Source: Paulinella micropora (Eukaryota > Cercozoa > Imbricatea > Euglyphida > Paulinellidae). From it: 64,000 nucleotides of DNA. Location: contig WBZZ01004559.1 in NCBI GenBank assembly GCA_019918135.1, positions 22,501-86,500 on the forward strand, read 5' to 3'. Every line of letters begins with the position of its first letter. Positions within the stretch are counted from its first letter, which is position 1. Below, in pieces: positions 1 through 8,165 of the stretch. The position numbers and the translations under genes are program-made. The notes beneath the pieces are model-generated. The model was not told the DNA's origin, ran no database searches, and saw nothing but the letters and a program-made list of their open reading frames with translations.

Positions 1-26
1 TATACATATACATATACATATACGTA

Positions 27-59
<33 letters not shown>

Positions 60-96
60 ATATCATAGTATGTATATATATATACATATATATATA
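1..96. repeat. TATACA/TA microsatellite
   Basis: Simple repeat of TATACA and TA steps that runs up to the start of the large palindrome. It does not match the other side of the palindrome (506 onward), so the palindrome is not just a read-through of one hairpin end continuing into mirrored sequence. Confidence 0.9.
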
Positions 97-505
97 TGAT
101 CATTTATGTATATGGACAGGTCCATTCATATATCATAATACAAGCACTAAAAACACATAAAACACACACAGGAAGACAGAAAACAAACCTTTGTTTTACA
201 AAAACACACATTTCTTTAACAACTAATTCAACAAACAAAGCACACTAAGAGAGATTTAGACGAAATAACAACAAAATCATATTTTTATTTCATAAAAATA
301 TATATTAAACTTCGTTTAAATATGATTTTGTTGTTATTTCGTCTAAATCTCTCTTAGTTCGCTTTGTTTGTTGAATTAGTTGTTAAAGAAATGTGTGTTT
401 TTGTAAAACAAAGGTTTGTTTTCTGTCTTCCTGTGTGTGTTTTATGTGTTTTTAGTGCTTGTATTATGATATATGAATGGACCTGTCCATATACATAAAT
501 GATCA
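97..505. repeat. 409-bp near-perfect palindrome, candidate hairpin telomere junction
   Basis: The arms are 97-284 and 318-505 around a 33-nt centre (285-317). I paired all 188 arm positions by eye; only 242/360 and 243/359 fail. Symmetry stops sharply at 96/506. The sequence is AT-rich with no convincing ORF. Large inverted repeats of this kind arise where covalently closed hairpin ends are fused in replication intermediates, and the nearest gene about 1.4 kb away encodes a telomere-resolvase-like protein. Alternatives are a terminal inverted repeat fused by assembly, or an unrelated foldback repeat. Confidence 0.85.
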
Positions 506-542
506 CACACATAAAAAATGAAAGAAATGGGGGAGGGGGGCA

Positions 543-563
543 ACAATCGGCGTAGCCGATTGT
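543..563. repeat. Short perfect hairpin between G-tracts
   Basis: Arms ACAATCGGC and GCCGATTGT around GTA, flanked on both sides by G-rich runs. It could be a terminator or protein-binding site. Nothing further can be said from sequence. Confidence 0.7.
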
Positions 564-592
564 GGGGGGAGGGGGCACCCCAACACAAGAGT

Positions 593-660
593 AAAAAAGC
601 AGTCTGACCAACTTTATACAAAAAGCAAAAAAGCAGTCTGGACTACTTTATACAAAAAAC
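593..660. repeat. 34-bp tandem duplication
   Basis: Two adjacent copies of a 34-bp unit containing AAAAAAGCAGTCTG and ACTTTATACAAAAA; the second copy starts at about 627 with a few substitutions. Confidence 0.7.
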
Positions 661-760
661 AGAAAGTTGTCCAAAACCCCGCAGTTAGAATTTTGGCGGT
701 GTGCTTTTTGACCTCACCTTTCTCGTCTCTAGTTTCCATTTTTATGGGAAATTGTCTCGG

Positions 761-1163
761 TCAGGTCTGAATTTTAATAGGCTTTCTATTTTCGTTGAAA
801 TAAGCAGTCCATTGGTTTATGTTCTTGTCTGGTTTCTCACCATATTTTTTCTCTTGGATTTTAAGCATGCTTCGTTGCTGATCGTATTTCTTCATATATT
901 CCTTTTCTTTTTCTGTCGTTCAGTAAGTGGTTTTTCAATTGTATTCCTTTTAATTACATTCTTTTTCTCGTGATACGCTTTATTGTATTCTTTTATCTTG
1001 TCTTTGTTTTCCAGTATTGCTTCTTTCTTTGTGTTATTTTTTCTTTATTCCGCGCCTAATATTCCTTATTGTATCTTTGCATTCTCAACTCCGCGAATCT
1101 ATCACTATGTTTTTGTGATATATAATTTTGTCTGTTTCTGCGTTGATCATCAGCACTGGGCAT
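761..1163 (-). pseudogene. Degraded Lys/Glu-rich repeat protein
   Basis: Read on the minus strand from ATG at 1163, the sequence gives a charged protein, MPSADDQRRNRQNYIS, then KEY/NKEKI/YNKAYHEKK-like segments and an end near WTAYFNENRKP. The segments lie in different frames and an in-frame TAG follows YNKEY, so at least two or three breaks are needed. Lys/Glu/Tyr-rich repeats of the NKEKIKEYNK type are common in giant viruses and their mobile elements, sometimes attached to nuclease domains, but no nuclease motif remains here. Either a dead gene or one damaged by indel errors. The long T-rich plus-strand ORFs in the same place are its shadows. Confidence 0.55.
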
Positions 1164-1267
1164 GATTGTTTATATAATATTGACCCTTATGTTTAACACA
1201 TATTTGCCCTTATGTATCAATATATATAAGCAGGTGAGAGAGATAATATATTTCTTCTTCCTGCCCC

Positions 1268-1855
1268 GTGTCCAACGTGGCCAACGTGTCCGCCTCGGGA
1301 CCTTACAACGTTGGACACTTTTAAATTTTAATTTTAAACGATTTTCTTTATTATTCTTCTTACTATTATCTATTTTTTAACATGTCCAACGTGTCCGGGG
1401 TTTATACCCGCTGGAGGAAAAAAAAAACTCACCCACCACCCCCCCCTCGCCCCCCCCCCCCCCCCCCTTTGGAAAATTTCCCCCGCGGGTCCAAAACGTC
1501 GGACACGTTGGACAGCCCCATTAATAAAATGAATTTTATTCACTCTCTCACTGCTCTCTCTCAAAAAGTGTCCAACACCATAGGGGCCAAGTCGGACAAT
1601 GTAGTCATTAAGAACTAGGCCAACGTTGGACACCCCCCTTAATAAAACGAATTTTATTCAATCTCTCACTGCTCTGCTCTCTAACGTCGGACACGTAATC
1701 ATTAAGATCTCGGCCAACGTTGGACACCCCCCTTAATAAAACGAATTTTATTCAATCTCTCACTGCTATTTATGTTAGACTGCCAACGTTTACTTTTCAA
1801 TCATTAATACCTCGGACAATGTAATCATTAAGACCTCGGCCAACGTCGGACACGG
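1268..1855. repeat. Cluster of GTCCAACGT/CCAACGTTGG sites with ~100-bp direct repeats
   Basis: About a dozen copies or half-copies of GTCCAACGT, GTCGGAC or the palindrome CCAACGTTGG lie just upstream of the resolvase gene. Around 1521, 1639 and 1733 the unit CTTAATAAAACGAATTTTATT followed by CAATCTCTCACTGCT repeats, itself with a small AATAAAA/TTTTATT foldback. A long C-run lies near 1440-1470. Arrays of short palindromic sites beside a replication or recombination gene suggest binding sites, a replication origin or an autoregulated promoter; this is inference. Confidence 0.7.
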
Positions 1856-1933
1856 CAACCAAAGGAAAAATAATTACGACATTTGAGTATTTTAATTTAA
1901 AAAAATTATAGACTTGTTTAATATACACTGAGT

Positions 1934-3184
1934 ATGTGGAGCGAAGACGATAGAAAATTTGTTAGGCAGTTAAGAGTTGCTACTACAGAAAATAAAATTT
2001 ATGAAGTCGTGTCCAACTTCTACGATAGTGAGTTGAAACCAAGTATCGCCTTTCATAATGCAATTATATCGCTATTTAGCACACCAACAAATGATGAAGA
2101 GGCACTTGAGGCACTAAAAGCCATATATCCAAAATATGCTATCGTGTATCCTAATTTGAACAGCAGAAGACAAAGACTTTCTGAGGTAAGAAAAAAAGCA
2201 ATAGAACCTTATCAAAGTGAAAAGGTATATGAAATGAGCAAACTGGATAAGTATTTTCATCTGAATGAAGACGAGCGGATTGATATTGTAGAAGGATATA
2301 AGAAAGATGTCAAAGCAAAAAATGAACAAACAATACAGATTGATGTTCGTGATGTAATGGCTAAAATGAACGATATGATATTAAGTAACACATACGAGTT
2401 GATACCAGATAAACCAAGTTGGTTGAGGGTAAATAATTTAGCAAAAAAGAGAGAAGGACAAGAAAAGAATTGGACTGAGAGACCTGTCGTCCTTTTTACT
2501 CCTGAATTCGTAATTGAACAAGTAAATTCAATAAGGAACCACTTCAAGAAGAAAAAAGCAGTTATCATCAACAAAGAGCGTGTGCTTGATAAGCAAAAAA
2601 ACAATGAACTAAACAAAAGAATTATTAAAATCTTTCCTTGGCTTTCGGAATACACACAGAAAAGTAGTATGTTGCGGAAACTATATGCTAGTTTGTCATA
2701 TAGTAATTTTGCCAATCCGAAAATAGAGAATTTTAATACATGGGTTTCAAATGTTCTTGGTCATGGTGATATGTTGACTTCATTTAGTTATTCATGGGTT
2801 AATGTGGCCGACCCTGAAGAAATTAAGGCACAAGGAATTAAAACAGAATTAGAGGAGTTAAGAAGAAAGATAGATTTATGTTTGAATTTAAATAATATTA
2901 ATGAAACTGAAAGTGAAAACGGAGAAGAAGAAAGCAAATATCAACCATTAGGAAGAAAAGCAAGCAGAGATGATAAGTATAAATTGCTTGAACAGATTTA
3001 CAACGACCACGGGGGAATAATAACAAATATTAAACTACGACAATTAAACAAGATTGGAGCCGTTATTGTTAATAAGTTTATCAAAGAGAAGAAAGAAGTG
3101 CCACAAGAAGAAACCGCGACAGAGGAAGTAAAAGCACCATTACGGAGAAGCACAAGAAATAAACAAAAATTTCAAAAAGATTAA
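1934..3184 (+). CDS. Telomere resolvase (protelomerase)-like tyrosine recombinase
   Basis: 416 aa. The central part carries the tyrosine-recombinase catalytic pattern: R183 in WTERP, an unassigned lysine in the basic stretch 205-232, R248 in MLRKLYASLSY, then H277 in VLGHGDMLT and Y286 in SFSYSW. The LGHxDxxT...Y arrangement with nine residues from His to Tyr, and the long charged N-terminal extension, fit hairpin telomere resolvases better than integrases. Residues 345-385 look like a helical DNA-binding segment, and the tail is basic (RRSTRNKQ). Such enzymes cut a palindromic junction and reseal the ends as hairpins. The palindrome at 97-505 and the palindromic site array just upstream are natural candidate targets. 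The start ATG at 1934 follows an AT-rich leader. The gene is intact. An ordinary integrase is the main alternative. Confidence 0.65.
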   Translation: MWSEDDRKFVRQLRVATTENKIYEVVSNFYDSELKPSIAFHNAIISLFSTPTNDEEALEALKAIYPKYAIVYPNLNSRRQRLSEVRKKAIEPYQSEKVYEMSKLDKYFHLNEDERIDIVEGYKKDVKAKNEQTIQIDVRDVMAKMNDMILSNTYELIPDKPSWLRVNNLAKKREGQEKNWTERPVVLFTPEFVIEQVNSIRNHFKKKKAVIINKERVLDKQKNNELNKRIIKIFPWLSEYTQKSSMLRKLYASLSYSNFANPKIENFNTWVSNVLGHGDMLTSFSYSWVNVADPEEIKAQGIKTELEELRRKIDLCLNLNNINETESENGEEESKYQPLGRKASRDDKYKLLEQIYNDHGGIITNIKLRQLNKIGAVIVNKFIKEKKEVPQEETATEEVKAPLRRSTRNKQKFQKD

Positions 3185-3456
3185 TACTTAACAACGATTA
3201 AAGACGGTTCGCCATATCTTGCTCTAATATTAGACTCTCGTCTGTAGCAATTAATGGAACAGATTGTGAAAAACTGAACACCATCTACATTATCAATATC
3301 AACTGCTAGGATAGGAGGATGTGATTGGAGTGTGCGAGACAAACCACATATATTACAAAATTCTTTTTTATAATTCTGCTGGGACATTTCTGAATAAACA
3401 AATGTTCTTATGTGTCCAACTATATCACTTGGCAAATCATGTATTATTATTGGCAT
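3181..3456 (-). CDS. Small F-box-like protein with two Cys pairs
   Basis: 91 aa, convergent with the resolvase gene and sharing its last four bases, a sign of compact viral coding. The N-terminus (IIIHDLPSDIVGHI) resembles the start of an F-box, a Skp1-binding motif. Cysteine pairs follow at CNIC and CSINC, which could hold a zinc ion. It shares a 24-bp AT-rich divergent promoter region with the fibre-like gene. F-box-like proteins in eukaryotic viruses often recruit host ubiquitin ligase, but that role here is a guess. Confidence 0.5.
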   Translation of the reverse strand: MPIIIHDLPSDIVGHIRTFVYSEMSQQNYKKEFCNICGLSRTLQSHPPILAVDIDNVDGVQFFTICSINCYRRESNIRARYGEPSLIVVKY

Positions 3457-3480
3457 ATTTTATATAATATAAAATATAAA
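3457..3480. promoter_or_regulatory. Shared AT-rich divergent promoter
   Basis: The whole 24-bp gap between the two divergent start codons is TATATAATATAAAATAT-like. Similar TATATAAT-type strings lie just upstream of the penton-like gene and of the gene at 7719, suggesting a common promoter element for the unit. Confidence 0.45.
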
Positions 3481-4374
3481 ATGAACCTTTTTGGTCAAAG
3501 CACGAATACACCATCTTCATCAACTACATCATCATCTTCTTCTTTATCAATAGATAGCATTAAAGATGCTTTGCCAACAACCGCCTTCGGAGAATTGCGA
3601 ACGGCCACTTTGTTGCCAGTATTACAAAATGTATTCACATATGGTATTAATACGCGATTCTTTGACAAAACTGAGACTAATGGCGGGGTGGTATCGTCTG
3701 CTAATTCAATTGCGCTTTTAACGACATCCGCCTTAGGTAATTTAACGGCACAGATTACGACTATTGAGAGAGCCAAATATAGAAGTGGTATGGGGTTAGT
3801 TGCTAGATTTTCCGCATTGTTTCCGTCACCTATCGCCGCAGATAGTTTCAATTGCGATATTGGCATAGGCACACCAGCAGACAATTTATGTTTTAGACAA
3901 TCAAGTTTGGGAATGTCTGTTGTAAGAACGGCGGGAGGCGTAGAAAATGTGGTCAGTCAATATGCGTGGAATGTTGATAAATGTAATAATACTGGAAACT
4001 TCCCCGCGATTGATTTTACCAAATTGAATGGGTTTGAAATAGTTGTTCAGTATCTGGGCAGTGGTCAAATTACATTCAAAATTGAAAACCCACGAACTGG
4101 ACGAATGGAAGTAATTCATTCAATTAAATACGCGAGCACTGCTACCACTCCATCATTGGATCAGGCGGCGTTTGCGATTTATGCGAAGGCATATTTGTCA
4201 AGTCTTGGATCCGTTGTAATGAAAACTGCCAGCATGTTTTTGGCAGTTGAAGGGAATATTGATCGGACTATTGCTATAACTAATTCGTATGACAATGTTA
4301 AAACTATAGGAGCAACTGAGAATGCCATATTTACTATTAGAAACCGCGCCACATTCAACAGCAAAACGAATTAA
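3481..4374 (+). CDS. Fibre-like structural protein, N-terminal part
   Basis: 297 aa from ATG 3481, chosen because it follows the AT promoter; an upstream in-frame start would overlap the divergent gene. A Ser/Thr-rich head (about residues 8-25) is followed by a long beta-rich, Gly/Ala/Thr-rich body with no Cys motif, typical of virion surface or fibre proteins. Translation stops at TAA 4372-4374, but the same frame reads on for 113 codons with matching character. No family name is safe. Its place beside capsid genes supports a virion role. Confidence 0.5.
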   Translation: MNLFGQSTNTPSSSTTSSSSSLSIDSIKDALPTTAFGELRTATLLPVLQNVFTYGINTRFFDKTETNGGVVSSANSIALLTTSALGNLTAQITTIERAKYRSGMGLVARFSALFPSPIAADSFNCDIGIGTPADNLCFRQSSLGMSVVRTAGGVENVVSQYAWNVDKCNNTGNFPAIDFTKLNGFEIVVQYLGSGQITFKIENPRTGRMEVIHSIKYASTATTPSLDQAAFAIYAKAYLSSLGSVVMKTASMFLAVEGNIDRTIAITNSYDNVKTIGATENAIFTIRNRATFNSKTN

Positions 4375-4716
4375 TATAACATAATCTACTTTGAGAATTT
4401 GTGTATAAGTAATTCTGATACTAAAACGTGTATCGCGAGAATTATTCTTAATACCACATTAGGAGGAACACCTTCTTATTCAAATTACGATACCGCCACA
4501 TCATTGGCCGAAGTAGATACGGCAGGAACTACAAGAACGGGCGGAAGTGTGATATTTACATATGTGTTGTCTGGTGGTTCATCAATATACATTGATTTGT
4601 CTCAATATAATATCAAGATAGGACGAAGCAAGACATTTACCATATCCGCACAAAATACAAGCGGTGGAACGGCGAGTATTTATGTAAGCCTTAACTGGAT
4701 TGAAGACCAAATTTAA
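4375..4716 (+). pseudogene. C-terminal part of the fibre-like protein beyond an in-frame TAA
   Basis: In the same frame as the gene before it and with no ATG near its start. The residues (for example GGTPSYSNYDTATSL, AGTTRTGGSV, TASIYVSLNWIED) form a beta-rich tail like those that end many virion proteins. The simplest reading is that 3481-4716 was one ORF of about 411 codons interrupted by a nonsense change. Stop readthrough to make a minor extended form, or a base error, is also possible. Confidence 0.5.
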
Positions 4717-4742
4717 ACAAAAAAGAATACTTTTATTTATGC

Positions 4743-4970
4743 TTATTTATCAAAGAATTTTTCTATCTCTATTGACATTTTTTTTATATATTCAAAGTCC
4801 TTATCCTTGATTAATTCTTCGGTTAGTTGTGCGTGATTTGTCTTCAAATATTTGTAAAACTGATCAATATTGACACCGCAGGGGATTTGTTCTTTATGTT
4901 GTCGTCTTCGTCGTGAGTTAATATTTTGTATCAATGTAAACAGTATATCTAAATTTTCTATGAATGTCAT
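4743..4970 (-). CDS. Unknown 75-aa protein
   Basis: Small, Ile/Lys/Glu-rich, predicted helical, with a basic patch (NSRRRRQHKEQ) around residues 18-28. Not recognised. It lies in the minus-strand capsid-gene block with short spacers and has an AT-rich leader (TATAAAATATAAGG), which supports it being expressed. Confidence 0.45.
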   Translation of the reverse strand: MTFIENLDILFTLIQNINSRRRRQHKEQIPCGVNIDQFYKYLKTNHAQLTEELIKDKDFEYIKKMSIEIEKFFDK

Positions 4971-5002
4971 TATTCCTTATATTTTATAGTTTTTCTTTTT
5001 TA

Positions 5003-5778
5003 TTACGCATGATACGCCTTCAAGAGAATACTAACCTCAAAGTTTAAAGGAACCTCCAAAACTTCACCGCTCGCATTTCTAATGACGATGTCAATAGATC
5101 TTAAACTTTTTGTTGTATTAAATGGCACATAATCAGCAACATCGTTTGACGATTCAAAGTAGCACTGGACTCTATAGGGTTTATCTAGATTGCATTTACC
5201 AACGACAGAGAAATTACCATTTGCTTCAACTAAACCAGACTGATTCAAAGCACGACTATGAACATAAACGGCCGTTTCACCGATTAATTTCACGATAGAT
5301 TGCATTGTGCTACTCGCCGCCGCCGAAATATCGGCAGTTAGTCCTATCTTGTCTCTAATCGTGCTATTATCGTAATCAAAAGCATACGTATCACCAGTGA
5401 AAGCTTCAAAGTTATAACTACGGAGTCGGGGGCAATTGCTGAATTAACCGCAGTTTGAAGAGCGGTAATAAATGTATCAATGGTGTATTGATTTTCTGTT
5501 ACGATTGCCGTTTTTGTAGCGGATCCAGTTGTTTTAATCAATGTGAGAGTGTTGGCATAACTCGATATGTTTGGGAAAACATTTGGGATAGAGATACTCT
5601 TTACGACATAAGCACTGATTATATCAATATTACGACCAGTTGCTGGTAAATCAACGACGAAACGGCCATTGTGAGTAGAAGCTGATTTTGATTCTGTTTT
5701 ATCACTTGAGGAGACACGAAGGAGGAAATTTTTGCGGGTTCGCTTTTCGTCTTCTAAGTTGGAGATCGTAAAAGACAT
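5003..5778 (-). pseudogene. Penton/minor capsid protein, reading frame broken
   Basis: The N-terminal part starts at ATG 5778 and contains DIISAYVVKSISIPNVFPNI, a pattern seen near the N-terminus of penton or minor capsid proteins of PLVs and virophages. It runs off frame near 5400-5420. The minus-strand frame one base away carries the C-terminal part (TGDTYAFDYDNS, VYVHSRALNQ, RSIDIVIRNASGEVLEVP) and ends at 5003. That tail also fits the family. A single-base indel in the short T-run near 5402 would join them. It could be a dead gene, a sequencing error or, less likely, programmed frameshifting. It lies directly downstream of the MCP, as usual for these viruses. Confidence 0.6.
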
Positions 5779-5825
5779 TGCTATATTATAATATATTTTA
5801 ATTTTTAATTTTTTTAATTGTTTTT

Positions 5826-7238
5826 TTATTGTTTTACGACACATCTACTGGGATAGATAGACGCGACTTTAACATATTTCAACCAAGCGGTGATGGCGCG
5901 ATCTGTGTTATAATCGGCCGCATAACGAAGAGTGACTTCCGCAGTTCGTGAGTTATTAACCGCAAGACCAGATGCTCCAATGTGTGGCGATTGATTGAGT
6001 GTCTGGATAATGGTAGCAAATCCTGAGTTAGATGTAAGTCCTGTTTTATCTGAAGTAGAATACCACTTGCGAAAGTTTTCAAGAGAAACAGATGAAGACA
6101 TGTAAGCATCGCGAATGCCCATAGTCGCTTGAAGATTGTTAATATACAATTCGGCACATCCTCGTTGAACGGCGGCCAGAGTATCGGTGCTTCCTCCAAG
6201 TTCCATCTTTTGTTGTGGAGCATACCAATCACCAATACGACACTGATACTGCTTATAATTCATTTGAGCAGTTCCAAGGTTATCAATACCAGCATTGTCA
6301 GCGAGCACATTTTGAGTTACGATATACAAGCACTGAGCGCGAGCAACGGCCTTATTCACTTGAAGATTGAAATCATCGGAAGTGCCCGGATTAGCCTTTT
6401 GATTGTAATATGTTTCATAAGTGTATGGAAGCCCATCCTTGCTTCCCATCTGTTCCATAATATTTCTCTGGACGGCGGGAGCAAGAGAAAATGTCTCCAA
6501 CATTACAACTGGATTTGATACGGTGTAAGTCAAAGCAGAACCATCAAACCCAGTAGAAACCTTACCATCAGTGCTTCCGATAATGGCAAATGCTTCCTGA
6601 GGTGGTGCAAATGTCAAACGAAGCCTCATACCACTAATGAGAGAGGGAGGAATGAGAGTTTCTTCATTAAACACCCCCGAAAAGTAATGGAGAGGAATAC
6701 AAACTTTTAAGTATTGACCAGTGCCAACGACTGTAGGAGTATTAATAGCAAAATCAGTAACCGAAGTATCGGTAATATTAGCATTAACTTCAGCATTCTC
6801 TCGTTGTCCCGCCATCTGTGCCTGTCGGCGATAATCAAAAGGATGATGCCACGGGAGAGTATTTCGCACCAGTTTATTCAAATCTTCAATTCGTTCAAGT
6901 TCGCTACCGTCCTTACTTTCCAACAAAAATCTTTCAAAAATAGCAGTCGCGGGAGTGTTTTGAAAACCAATCGCGCAGTTATTCCCTGCGGTCGTAACCA
7001 ACCCGTCGGCCTTGACATCAAATGTTAAATAACAATTCTTTCCATAAACAAAATCAGTGCTTGCCTGTAATGTAAAAATCATTTCAGTCCCAGACAAACT
7101 GGTGTAAGTCTGCTGGTCGGAGAAGTTCTTCTTAAAGATACTTCCCTGTTCAGTGAGTGCTAGATTTGCTGGCAACTCATATCTGAGGTTGTTGAGGGTC
7201 ATCAACTCCTTAGTATTTTTAGAATCCTTTCCTTCCAT
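5826..7238 (-). CDS. Major capsid protein, PLV/virophage-like (double jelly roll expected)
   Basis: 470 aa from ATG 7238. An ATG 39 bases upstream is in frame, but its added residues look like translated A/C-rich leader. The protein is intact, acidic-neutral and beta-rich, with no TM segment. Recognisable stretches are TLNNLRYELPANL near the start, FERFLLESKDGSELERIEDL, then LPWHHPFDYRRQAQ, then YETYYNQKANPG in the middle, and a short basic end. Size, the 'G-E-I/L-E' turn pattern and the adjacent penton-like gene fit the capsid genes of small double-jelly-roll DNA viruses. A structure prediction would settle the fold. It would form the icosahedral shell. Confidence 0.7.
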   Translation of the reverse strand: MEGKDSKNTKELMTLNNLRYELPANLALTEQGSIFKKNFSDQQTYTSLSGTEMIFTLQASTDFVYGKNCYLTFDVKADGLVTTAGNNCAIGFQNTPATAIFERFLLESKDGSELERIEDLNKLVRNTLPWHHPFDYRRQAQMAGQRENAEVNANITDTSVTDFAINTPTVVGTGQYLKVCIPLHYFSGVFNEETLIPPSLISGMRLRLTFAPPQEAFAIIGSTDGKVSTGFDGSALTYTVSNPVVMLETFSLAPAVQRNIMEQMGSKDGLPYTYETYYNQKANPGTSDDFNLQVNKAVARAQCLYIVTQNVLADNAGIDNLGTAQMNYKQYQCRIGDWYAPQQKMELGGSTDTLAAVQRGCAELYINNLQATMGIRDAYMSSSVSLENFRKWYSTSDKTGLTSNSGFATIIQTLNQSPHIGASGLAVNNSRTAEVTLRYAADYNTDRAITAWLKYVKVASIYPSRCVVKQ

Positions 7239-7321
7239 TTTTTTGTTGTTGTGGTTGTAGGATAGTAAAATTCGCAATGTTCCTATAATAAAAAATAATA
7301 ATAGAATTTAAAAATAATTAA

Positions 7322-7719
7322 TTATTCACTTGAAACGGATTGTCTAATAATATCAACTGAATTTTGTATATTGTCAAGTCTTGTATCTTGTGGTGAACTC
7401 AATTGAAACTCTCTTGCCTCAGCATTTTGAACCGCTTTCTTTAAATACGCCAAACTGCTAACAGCAGTGTCCAAATCAACAACATCCGCATTTTCTTTGT
7501 TATCAGAAATGTCTGTTAATGTGTTTTGAATAGTGCTCTTCTCATGTGAGACAAGGTCGCCAAATTCGGTCAATGGTTGATTAACTAATGGGGCACCATG
7601 ACTACTCCACAATTCAAACTGGTTTAGTTGAAATCCATCACTCGCGGGTCTGTTCCTTCGTTGAGCTTATTAATAAACTTATTAGACAATCTATTGGATG
7701 CATGTGTGTTTTTAATCAT
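7322..7719 (-). pseudogene. Small capsid-block gene, reading frame broken
   Basis: ATG 7719 begins a short frame (MIKNTHASNRLSNKFI...) that stops near 7627. The neighbouring frame then carries NQFELWSSHGAPLVNQ and runs to 7322. The protein parts fit together across a short G/C run near 7650 (ACCCGCGAG on the sense strand), so one indel probably split it. The C-terminal half is a charged, coiled-coil-like helix rich in Asp/Asn/Ser. Function unknown; its place between the MCP and the next gene suggests a virion or assembly role. Confidence 0.5.
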
Positions 7720-7742
7720 TATATAAAATAATAATTATTTTG

Positions 7743-8099
7743 TCAATTAGCATTAATTATTTTTTTCATAATTTGTAAATTCTTGTGTGTAATTCTTTCC
7801 TCTTTCATTTTCTTTAAATCCGCTATGGCTTGATTTATGTCAATGTCATTAGTTTGAGCAACTTCTTTGGTTGGTGGTGGAGTTTCCTTAGAAGCATTTT
7901 CTATTGCTTCTATTTTGCTTGCTGGTGTTGTGGTAGTTTGTTTTGGCACGGCAACAGGAGTGGGATTAACAGATTTTGGTAGGGATTGTTCAACCTTAGG
8001 CGCTGGAGACATTTCAACAGGTTTTGCGTTTGGTTCGGGAGACGAATTATTCGCCGATGCTATGTCTGTCGCCTTTCTTTTCAATGCTTCGTCTGGCAC
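7743..8099 (-). CDS. Low-complexity Pro/Lys/Ser-rich protein
   Basis: 118 aa, intact. Residues 20-85 are Pro/Ser/Thr/Lys-rich and probably disordered. The last 35 residues (INQAIADLKKMKEERITHK) form a helix. It is the last gene of the AT-rich unit. Similar short disordered proteins often act as scaffolds or DNA-binding cement in small viruses; nothing here proves it. Confidence 0.5.
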   Translation of the reverse strand: MPDEALKRKATDIASANNSSPEPNAKPVEMSPAPKVEQSLPKSVNPTPVAVPKQTTTTPASKIEAIENASKETPPPTKEVAQTNDIDINQAIADLKKMKEERITHKNLQIMKKIINAN

Positions 8100-8165
8100 T
8101 TGGTCTGGTTGCCCGCTGGCAATAGCTTGTTAATTTTTCTTACTTACTTTGCTTACCACTCTTCA
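8100..8165. other. Boundary between AT-rich viral unit and GC-rich DNA
   Basis: Composition, codon use and gene style change within about 60 bp. No target duplication, terminal repeat or copy of the left palindrome is visible here. The last codons of the next minus-strand gene (GKQSK) fall in the transition, so that gene may have lost its original end. Integration, recombination and misassembly all remain possible. Confidence 0.6.

Noticed and set aside
354..611. 85-aa ORF overlapping the palindrome
   Set aside because: Half of it is the inverted repeat and the rest a Pro run from G-tracts; no family or codon signal.
701..1380. Phe/Leu-rich plus-strand ORFs resembling membrane proteins
   Set aside because: They are the complement of a Lys/Glu-rich decayed gene on the minus strand; the hydrophobic look comes from T-rich codons.
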